Assembly: GCA_958414825.1 (NCBI GenBank)
Contig: CATYXQ010000066.1
Span: forward strand, 1-9,027
Source of the DNA: an uncultured Eubacteriales bacterium
GTDB taxonomy: Bacteria; Bacillota; Clostridia; Oscillospirales; CAG-272
Length of the DNA: 9,027 nt
Direction: 5' to 3'
This document shows positions 1-5,042 of this stretch, in pieces; position 1 is the stretch's first letter; every line of letters starts with the position of its first letter. The notes beneath the pieces are model-generated. The model searched no databases, was not told the origin of the DNA, and worked only from the letters and a program-made list of their open reading frames with translations. A program made the position numbers and the translations under genes.

Positions 1-106
1 CTTCCTGCGTATACGCCGCAAATTTTTTCTGCGCAGCGCGAACCCGTGCAAGCGCGGCTTCCAGCTTCTCCACACTGTCTACAATTTGATATTCTTTGTT
101 TTCCAT
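1..106 (-). CDS. adhE: Probable bifunctional acetaldehyde-CoA/alcohol dehydrogenase, N-terminal fragment
   Basis: Only the first 35 codons lie in the window; the gene runs off the left edge. The ATG at 106-104 follows a good ribosome-binding site, TAGGAG, 8 nt upstream. The peptide begins MENKEYQIVDSVEKLEAALA, and residues 24-35 read AAQKKFAAYTQE. The pattern of a short leader, a 'V..L...L.RV..AQK.FA.YTQE' helix and then (off-window) the aldehyde dehydrogenase domain is what I know from the start of clostridial AdhE proteins. AdhE reduces acetyl-CoA to acetaldehyde and then ethanol in the cytoplasm, reoxidising NADH in fermentation. A Rex-like operator lies about 130 nt upstream, which fits NADH-controlled adhE. 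Other CoA-acylating aldehyde dehydrogenases share a similar N-terminus, and 35 residues cannot separate them from AdhE. Confidence 0.62.
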   Translation of the reverse strand, partial: MENKEYQIVDSVEKLEAALARVRAAQKKFAAYTQE

Positions 107-178
107 CTGCGTATCTCCTATTCTATATCCCAAAACCAAACAGTATGTCCGCACGGTTTCGGGTCGAGGGCTCAGGAA

Positions 179-208
179 ATTAAAGCGCTACGCCATACAA
201 ACCGACAA
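179..208 (-). promoter_or_regulatory. Candidate sigma-A promoter for adhE
   Basis: Reading the minus strand, TTGTCG (208-203) is separated by 18 nt from TTTAAT (184-179). The -35 matches 4/6 and the -10 matches 5/6 of the consensus. Transcription would start near 172, leaving a leader of about 65 nt before the adhE ATG. It is a moderate match only, and other weak candidates exist in the same stretch (for example TTGGGT-18-TATGGC). Confidence 0.35.
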
Positions 209-235
209 AAAGCCAACCCAAACCCTTTCCAAACT

Positions 236-253
236 ACGTTAAAATTTTAACAT
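236..253. promoter_or_regulatory. Rex-like operator upstream of adhE
   Basis: Positions 238-251 are a perfect 14-bp palindrome, GTTAAAATTTTAAC. Known Rex (NADH/NAD+ sensor) sites in Firmicutes follow TTGTTAANNNNTTAACAA. The 18-bp window 236-253 keeps the whole GTTAA-N4-TTAAC core and differs only in the outer bases. It sits between the LysR stop codon (261-263) and adhE, a well-known Rex target. Assignment is by motif and context; the site lies about 28 bp upstream of the best -35 candidate, further out than in a typical overlap-type repression site. Confidence 0.5.
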
Positions 254-260
254 ATCATTC

Positions 261-1259
261 TTACTTTGTAAAATGCAAATCTGATATAGCGGTATTCCCC
301 GCCGGCATGACCTCCGCAACAGAAGCCGATTCCGCCTCAAATACGGCGTCGCGCTGCGCGAGAACTTCCTTCATGAACAGACAGTCAAGCTCTGAAAGCC
401 GATATTCCTGCCGGTAAATCAGCACATCCTTATATTCCCTGCGCTTATTTTCGCATGTACGCTGAACAAGTCCATAATCCGCAAGGATATGCGGAGGAAT
501 CGGCGACACCCACATAAACGCATCCGGAAGCGTGCGAAGCAGTTCAAATTGGCTTGCACGCTCAAATACATAAATCCGTTTATCCACATTATCTGAGAAT
601 TCCGCTTTTTTCACATTGCTGGTCGGCAGAGACGGCACATACGGATCTCCGTGTGTAATTTCAACAAGACCGGTTAAATCCCGCGGCAGTATTTCAGCCT
701 TGTTTGCCAGTGAAGACGCCGAAGACACCAGCAGATGATAAGTGAAATTTGTAATCGTTTCCGATACCAGTCCTTTATCCGCAAAATGCTGGGCAAAATA
801 CTGCTCAAACGCAATCTGATACCGAACAATCCCTAAGTTGTAATCTCCGTTTTCCACATTGCGGATGGAACGCATGGAATTGGTTTCCTTATAGAAAATC
901 TCAGCTGGGTGATTACGGTTGATATGTTCGGCAAACGCCGAAAAAGCAGTGGAAATATAGCTCGCACGCGGCACACAGACAGAAAAACGCTGTTTTTGAT
1001 TCCGCCCCTCTCGGTAAAGCGCCTCCACCTCGTCAACCTGACTCAGAATACGGCGTGCATACTGCAAAAATTCTTCGCCCGCTTCCGTAACGGAAATGCC
1101 TTTTGTGCTTCGCTCGAAGATCACGATGTCAAGCGACTCTTCCAATTCGCGGATAGCACGGCTCAGGTTCGGCTGCCCCATAAACAGGTTCTCGGCCGCT
1201 TTGCTGATCGATTTGGTTTTCGACACCTCAACCGCATACTTCAAATGTAACAGATTCAC
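261..1259 (-). CDS. LysR-family transcriptional regulator
   Basis: A 332-residue DNA-binding regulator of usual LysR length. The N-terminal winged helix-turn-helix covers about residues 3-62. It includes SISKAAENLFMGQPNLSRAI (17-36), the recognition-helix region, then an 'ELE..L...IFERS.KG...T.AG' wing typical of the family. The rest would be the periplasmic-binding-protein-like effector domain, and the ligand cannot be read from sequence. I place the start at GTG 1259-1257, preceded by GAGGAG 9 nt upstream. A longer frame reaching back to 1349 would run across the promoter at 1288-1316 and adds 30 residues unlike LysR N-termini. The gene points towards adhE on the same strand, 155 nt away, so it may regulate adhE or itself, but nothing proves this. 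LysR proteins usually bind T-N11-A sites near their own promoter. Confidence 0.93.
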   Translation of the reverse strand: MNLLHLKYAVEVSKTKSISKAAENLFMGQPNLSRAIRELEESLDIVIFERSTKGISVTEAGEEFLQYARRILSQVDEVEALYREGRNQKQRFSVCVPRASYISTAFSAFAEHINRNHPAEIFYKETNSMRSIRNVENGDYNLGIVRYQIAFEQYFAQHFADKGLVSETITNFTYHLLVSSASSLANKAEILPRDLTGLVEITHGDPYVPSLPTSNVKKAEFSDNVDKRIYVFERASQFELLRTLPDAFMWVSPIPPHILADYGLVQRTCENKRREYKDVLIYRQEYRLSELDCLFMKEVLAQRDAVFEAESASVAEVMPAGNTAISDLHFTK

Positions 1260-1287
1260 TCGCCCACACTCCTCGCCCGTTTGCTTT

Positions 1288-1316
1288 ATTGTACCATATT
1301 GATTCCTTTTTATCAA
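1288..1316 (-). promoter_or_regulatory. Sigma-A promoter of the LysR gene
   Basis: On the minus strand TTGATA (1316-1311), a 17-nt spacer, then TACAAT (1293-1288): each hexamer is 5/6 and the spacing is ideal. Predicted start is near 1281, giving a leader of about 20 nt that still contains the GAGGAG ribosome-binding site. This supports the GTG start at 1259. Confidence 0.75.
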
Positions 1317-1380
1317 CCGCTTCATCGTAAATATGGGAAAAAACAGCAAAGTTATTTACAATCACGCGCTTGACAAAGCA

Positions 1381-1408
1381 GGGGAACATATCACCAGACA
1401 TGTTCCCC
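1381..1408 (-). terminator. Terminator hairpin after the B12 uptake operon
   Basis: A perfect 9-bp inverted repeat (GGGGAACAT / ATGTTCCCC) with a 10-nt loop lies just beyond the S-component stop codon. On the minus strand it is followed by TGCTTTGTC, a weak U-tract, so termination may be inefficient or Rho-independent only in part. It separates the operon from the LysR promoter. Confidence 0.6.
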
Positions 1409-1416
1409 CAAACATT

Positions 1417-1944
1417 TTAAACATTCGCATATCGGTCAACTCGGCGAATCAGCCGTACAAGCGGCAAAATCAGCGCCGACGCAGCCAAATTGCCAAGCGC
1501 ATGCATAGCATCCCACGGCAGCCCGGCGACAATCCATGTAATCGTCTTTTCAAAACTCAGATTGTACATCAAAGCCTGCCACGGCGCGTACAGTGTACCG
1601 AATGCAAGTCCGAACAGCGCGCAAACCACTGAATAGAGAATGGCGGCGCGCACATCCGAAAGGCGCTGCGGCAGCATAAGCGTGACCAGCCAGTACAACG
1701 GAAATATATAGTAATACGGCACAATCCATGTAAAACCGCCGGTTACAACCGTATCCAGAACAAGATAAACCAAAATCGGGAAAATGGCTTTTTTCCGATA
1801 TACAATCGTATATACCATGATAAGCATCGTCAGCGGATGGACATTCGGAATCCATTCCATCAGCTTTTTTCCGGCAAACATCAGCGCGCCAAGCATGGCA
1901 AATACCGCAATGTTATGAACCGTACACCGGCCTTTTTTGGTCAT
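1417..1944 (-). CDS. ECF transporter S component, predicted cobalamin-specific
   Basis: A 175-residue, very hydrophobic protein with about six membrane segments (roughly residues 10-28, 36-50, 53-69, 74-92, 100-121 and 138-164). This is the size and topology of substrate-binding S components of energy-coupling-factor vitamin transporters. Helix 1 contains overlapping AxxxA spacing (A16-A20-A24), the motif S components use to dock on the EcfT coupling protein. Long loops are rich in W, P and Y (for example WIVPYYYIFP). Its ATG overlaps the upstream lipoprotein stop in ATGA (1944-1941), so translation is coupled. The operon sits under a cobalamin riboswitch, so the substrate is inferred to be vitamin B12 or a corrinoid, by analogy with CbrT-type S components. 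No EcfA/A'/T genes are nearby; it would share an energising module encoded elsewhere. Family membership is firm, the substrate is inference. Confidence 0.8.
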   Translation of the reverse strand: MTKKGRCTVHNIAVFAMLGALMFAGKKLMEWIPNVHPLTMLIMVYTIVYRKKAIFPILVYLVLDTVVTGGFTWIVPYYYIFPLYWLVTLMLPQRLSDVRAAILYSVVCALFGLAFGTLYAPWQALMYNLSFEKTITWIVAGLPWDAMHALGNLAASALILPLVRLIRRVDRYANV

Positions 1945-2399
1945 TTTTCTACGCGAAACTCAACCGACGAAACCGCATCGGTTTTTACACTGTCAACGCC
2001 GACCATGGACATTTCCCCGTCAACATACAGCGCCCAATAAGTCCCGTCTTTTTCATAATCGGCCTCAACGCCGCACACGCTTTTCACAAACAAACCAAAC
2101 TCGCTCTCCTCACCGGCAAGCAAATTCAATTCAAGCAATGCTTTACCGACCGTTTCGGCGTCTGTAGAAACGCGATAAACCTTGCTTGTCCCGTCCGCGA
2201 AAACAGCCTTAAAGTCAAAACTGTACGCCCCGTCGCCAACTGCTTCCGACACCGGAGCCGAAGTACTCGCAGCGCCCAAATCCTCACCGGAAGTACTGCC
2301 CGGTACATCTTTCCCGCATCCCATAAACACCGCCGCCACGATCAGTGTCAGGAGCAGAAGCGAAATAATTTTGCTAAGGAAAAAATTCTTTTTCATCAT
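1941..2399 (-). CDS. DUF4430 (transcobalamin-like) lipoprotein, B12 uptake partner
   Basis: A 152-residue exported lipoprotein: MMKKNFF, a hydrophobic stretch (about 11-26), then FMG-C28, a lipobox, so the mature protein starts at Cys28 and is anchored to the outer face of the membrane. A Ser/Ala/Gly-rich linker (29-57) leads to a DUF4430 domain (about 58-152) with TVGKALLELNLL (83-94) and YWALYVDGE (121-129). The same fold forms the C-terminal cobalamin-binding domain of human transcobalamin and intrinsic factor. With the riboswitch in front and the S component behind, its likely job is to capture corrinoid and pass it to the transporter. Start: two adjacent ATGs (2399 and 2396) follow TTGGAG; I give the first. 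A TTG at 2411 lies inside the ribosome-binding site and is not the start. Ligand binding is inferred, not shown. Confidence 0.85.
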   Translation of the reverse strand: MMKKNFFLSKIISLLLLTLIVAAVFMGCGKDVPGSTSGEDLGAASTSAPVSEAVGDGAYSFDFKAVFADGTSKVYRVSTDAETVGKALLELNLLAGEESEFGLFVKSVCGVEADYEKDGTYWALYVDGEMSMVGVDSVKTDAVSSVEFRVEK

Positions 2400-2426
2400 T
2401 GCACACTCCAATTGTTATTTTTTCGC

Positions 2427-2466
2427 CGCGGTTTTCCATTTTATAGGCGCTCGCTTAAAAACCGCG
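2427..2466 (-). promoter_or_regulatory. Expression-platform hairpin of the cobalamin riboswitch
   Basis: Between aptamer and ribosome-binding site the minus strand carries CGCGGTTTT (2466-2458) and AAAACCGCG (2435-2427), a perfect 9-bp stem around a 22-nt loop. It is followed by an A-rich run, not U, so it is not an intrinsic terminator. A role in translational control is more likely, although no clear anti-Shine-Dalgarno pairing is visible. Confidence 0.4.
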
Positions 2467-2469
2467 TTT

Positions 2470-2632
2470 GGCGTCAAGTATTCCGACTCATTCCGCTGCA
2501 ATACGCCTTCTCAGCCGTTTCCGGCCAATGACTGCTTTTCGCAGAGCGCGCGTGGCGTGCGGCTCGTTTGCAGCATAGAAATTCACGGCGGCGTGCCCGT
2601 TCGGGATTCTCACCCGATTCCTCTCCACCGGC
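2470..2632 (-). ncRNA. Cobalamin (B12) riboswitch aptamer
   Basis: The minus-strand leader contains the conserved blocks of the cobalamin riboswitch in the right order. These are GCCGGTG (from 2632), GGAATCGGGTGAGAATCCCG (the 'GGGAA..GGTGNRAAUCC' core), GGGCACGCCGCCGTGA, then CATTG...GAGAAGGCG, and finally the B12-box GAGTCGGAATACTTGACGCC (2489-2470). Length, about 163 nt, is normal for the class. It starts about 8 nt after the -10 of a good promoter and lies 70 nt ahead of the lipoprotein start, so it represses the uptake operon when adenosylcobalamin is plentiful. Confidence 0.9.
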
Positions 2633-2639
2633 TTTTTCA

Positions 2640-2668
2640 AGTATAGCACAGGAATACGGCATATTCAA
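2640..2668 (-). promoter_or_regulatory. Sigma-A promoter of the B12 uptake operon
   Basis: Minus strand: TTGAAT (2668-2663), 17-nt spacer, TATACT (2645-2640). Predicted start is about 2633, exactly at the beginning of the riboswitch aptamer, which supports both calls. Confidence 0.75.
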
Positions 2669-2883
2669 GAATAATTTTACAAAGGTTCCGATAACAAAGA
2701 AAGGAAAGGATAATTTCCTAAAAGTAAACTTGAAACAACCTCTATTTCCCGGGAAATTCAGGGATACAGAAGCCTCCCGCCAATCATGCTAAAATTTGTG
2801 CCGTCCTTTTTATAATAGAGAAAGAATGTACGACACTTTATGAAATTTTATAAAATAAGGGGCGGCAAAACAGGGTGCGCCGA
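2669..2883. other. Intergenic region between B12 operon and RM locus, no gene seen
   Basis: About 215 bases between the two divergent promoters hold no credible ORF. They contain a 6-bp inverted repeat AGGAAA-N6-TTTCCT (2702-2719) and a perfect 14-bp palindrome ATTTCCCGGGAAAT (2744-2757). A very A/T-rich stretch at about 2810-2860 includes TATAAT with no -35 at suitable distance. Function of these palindromes is unknown. Confidence 0.5.
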
Positions 2884-2913
2884 TTGACAGAAACGCTTAA
2901 TTCATGATAAGAT
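2884..2913 (+). promoter_or_regulatory. Promoter of the restriction-modification locus
   Basis: A perfect -35 TTGACA (2884-2889) with TAAGAT (2908-2913) at 18 nt as the likely -10; a better hexamer, TATAAT (2914-2919), is 24 nt away, which is too far. Start near 2920; the ribosome-binding site GAGGAG (2944-2949) lies 8 nt before the ATG. Confidence 0.6.
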
Positions 2914-2957
2914 TATAATATATAAAAAATAGCTTGCTGTTTTGAGGAGAAAAAATA

Positions 2958-5000
2958 ATGGCTAACATACGCTCTGTTGAACCGAACATCGCCGACTTGG
3001 CAAACGGCTGGCTAAAATCATACAAATTAGATTACAAATTAGAACAGGAATCATTAAATACAGAAATTGATACCGCTCTGAACGACTACTATTCAAAAAA
3101 CGGCGGCGCTGGCGGGAACAGGCCTGACGCCAAGCTTTTATTGCAAGATTCAAACTTGAATAAGTATCCTGTTTTGATTGAATATAAAGGTTATAAAGAT
3201 AAGCTTGTAAAACTTGATGGAGACGGAAAGGTAGCAAACAGAACCGCAAAAAATCAACCTGATTTTAAAAACATAAATGCTTACGCCGTAAACGGTGCCG
3301 TTCACTATGCAAATGCGCTTTTGCATTACACAAGCTATACGGATATAATCGCCATCGGCATGACCGGTTTTAAAAATGACAACGGCGCTATCGAACACGA
3401 AATCGGCGTATATTACGTTTCTAAAAGCAATTTCGGTATCGGACAAAAAGTAGATGATTATACCGATTTTTCTTTTCTTAAAAAGGAAAACTTCGATAAT
3501 TTTATTAAAAAAGTAAAAGCTCTGCAACTAACGCAGAGCGAAATTGAAAAATTAAAAGAGCGGCGTGAACAGGAGATTAACGCGAGTCTCGTCAAACTCA
3601 ATAACGATATTTATCAAAATGAAAAAGGACTGGGAGAAAGCGACCGCGTCTATCTTGTTGCGGCTTCCATCATTGCTACTTTGGGCGTGCCGGATAAGAT
3701 TGCTTCACTTGAAAAATCAGAACTGAAATCTTCAACAGAAGAAGGAAACCGAGACGGCGATATTATCTTACGCAAAATCAAAGCGTTTCTGAATGAAAAG
3801 AATTTGCCGCAGGAAAAGCGTGAATTGATTATCAGAACCTTGCAAAACACGCTTACCACCGATAATATTAACAAAGTCGAAAACGGCGAAAGCCAGCTAA
3901 AGCGCGTATTTACAAAGATAGTTGACGATTTGGGCATTTACTATAAAATCGGACTGACAACCGATTTTACAGGCAAACTCTTTAATGAAATGTATAGCTG
4001 GCTCGGATTTTCACAGGACAAGCTGAACGACGTCGTTTTGACGCCGTCTTATGTGGCGACATTGCTTGTTAAACTTGCCAGAGTAAATCAAAACTCTTAT
4101 GTTTGGGATTTTGCAACCGGCTCTGCCGGCTTGCTTGTTGCGGCAATGAATGAAATGCTGATTGACGCGAAAGCAAACATCAAATCACCCGATGAATTGG
4201 CGCACAAATCCGCTGAAATCAAAGCCAATCAGTTACTTGGGCTTGAAATTTTATCGAGCGTTTATATGCTCGCCATTCTCAACATGATTTTGATGGGCGA
4301 CGGAAGCTCAAATATTTTAAATAAAGACTCGTTAAAAGATTTTAACGGAAATTACGGCTTCGGCAAAGCAAACGAGAAATTCCCTGCCGACGCTTTTGTA
4401 CTGAATCCGCCTTATTCAGCGCCGGGCAACGGTATGATATTCGTTGAAAAAGCGCTTTCAATGATGAATAAAGGCTATGCCGCAATTATCATTCAAAATT
4501 CGGCAGGCAGCGGAAAAGCTGTGGAATATAACAAAAAAATTTTAAAACGCAACACCCTTTTGGCGAGTATCAAAATGCCTATTGATTTGTTTGTGGGAAA
4601 ATCAAGCGTTCAGACAAATGTTTATGTGTTCCGTGTAGGCGAAGCGCACCAAAAAGACGATGTCGTAAAATTCATTGATTTTTCAAATGACGGATACACA
4701 AGAACAAACCGCAAAAAAGCAAGCAACAATCTAAAAGATACCGACCGTGCAAAAGAGCGTTATCAGGAAATCGTTGACCTTGTGCGCTTTGGTAAGGGCA
4801 AGCTGAATATTTTTACGGAAAAAGAATATTACGAAGGGCATATCGACCCCGAAAACGGCGCTGATTGGAATCAGTCTGCACCGATTGACACAAAGCCGAC
4901 TTTGGAAGATTTTAAAAAGACGGTCAGCGATTATCTTGCTTGGGAAGTATCAAATTTACTTAAAAATCAAAGTACGGAGGACGATCGCCTGGGAAAATAA
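2958..5000 (+). CDS. Fused PD-(D/E)XK nuclease / N6-adenine DNA methyltransferase (BcgI-A-like RM subunit)
   Basis: A 680-residue cytoplasmic protein combining restriction and modification. Residues 36-77 carry a PD-(D/E)XK nuclease signature: E36 in helix 1, RPD57, then IEYK with E75 and K77. Residues about 190-330 are helical, like HsdM N-terminal regions. The methyltransferase follows: motif I DFATGSAGL (384-392), which binds S-adenosylmethionine, and catalytic motif IV NPPY (483-486), typical of gamma-class adenine-N6 enzymes. Plain HsdM is about 500 residues and lacks the nuclease, so this matches the A subunit of BcgI-type (Type IIB/IIG) systems, which cut and methylate with a separate specificity subunit. 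The specificity gene follows directly; no HsdR is in the window. The start is fixed by GAGGAG 8 nt upstream. The last codons CTG GGA AAA TAA form a candidate -1 frameshift site (see that entry). The DNA target is unknown. Confidence 0.85.
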   Translation: MANIRSVEPNIADLANGWLKSYKLDYKLEQESLNTEIDTALNDYYSKNGGAGGNRPDAKLLLQDSNLNKYPVLIEYKGYKDKLVKLDGDGKVANRTAKNQPDFKNINAYAVNGAVHYANALLHYTSYTDIIAIGMTGFKNDNGAIEHEIGVYYVSKSNFGIGQKVDDYTDFSFLKKENFDNFIKKVKALQLTQSEIEKLKERREQEINASLVKLNNDIYQNEKGLGESDRVYLVAASIIATLGVPDKIASLEKSELKSSTEEGNRDGDIILRKIKAFLNEKNLPQEKRELIIRTLQNTLTTDNINKVENGESQLKRVFTKIVDDLGIYYKIGLTTDFTGKLFNEMYSWLGFSQDKLNDVVLTPSYVATLLVKLARVNQNSYVWDFATGSAGLLVAAMNEMLIDAKANIKSPDELAHKSAEIKANQLLGLEILSSVYMLAILNMILMGDGSSNILNKDSLKDFNGNYGFGKANEKFPADAFVLNPPYSAPGNGMIFVEKALSMMNKGYAAIIIQNSAGSGKAVEYNKKILKRNTLLASIKMPIDLFVGKSSVQTNVYVFRVGEAHQKDDVVKFIDFSNDGYTRTNRKKASNNLKDTDRAKERYQEIVDLVRFGKGKLNIFTEKEYYEGHIDPENGADWNQSAPIDTKPTLEDFKKTVSDYLAWEVSNLLKNQSTEDDRLGK

Positions 5001-5042
5001 ACGCCTCACTTAACGAAAAGTTAAGCAAGGTTAAGTGGGGCG
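4976..5042 (+). promoter_or_regulatory. Candidate programmed -1 ribosomal frameshift signal at the RM/S junction
   Basis: Three elements are in register. (1) Slippery heptamer G GGA AAA (4991-4997) sits in the zero frame immediately before the TAA stop (4998-5000). After a -1 slip tRNA-Gly can re-pair with GGG and tRNA-Lys with AAA, and the next codon is ATA, which opens the specificity frame. (2) GGAGG (4976-4980) lies 10 nt upstream, the spacing of the stimulatory Shine-Dalgarno in dnaX. (3) A 13-bp stem, CGCCTCACTTAAC (5002-5014) with GTTAAGTGGGGCG (5030-5042), one G-U pair and a 15-nt loop, begins 4 nt after the heptamer, slightly closer than usual. A fused product would be about 1062 residues. 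The same elements could instead serve translational coupling. Confidence 0.5.

Noticed and set aside
1260..1349. N-terminal extension of the LysR gene by 30 codons
   Set aside because: It would be read through the promoter (1288-1316), lacks similarity to LysR N-termini, and the GTG at 1259 has a good GAGGAG site.
2427..2466. Intrinsic terminator within the B12 leader
   Set aside because: The stem is followed by A's on the transcribed strand, and by a C/T mix with no proper arm order on the other; no U-tract.
2182..2668. Open frames on both strands over the 2470-2632 region
   Set aside because: They overlie the cobalamin riboswitch and the lipoprotein gene and show no protein family features.
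2884..2919. TTGACA paired with TATAAT (2914-2919)
   Set aside because: The 24-nt spacer is too long for sigma-A; TAAGAT at 18 nt was preferred.
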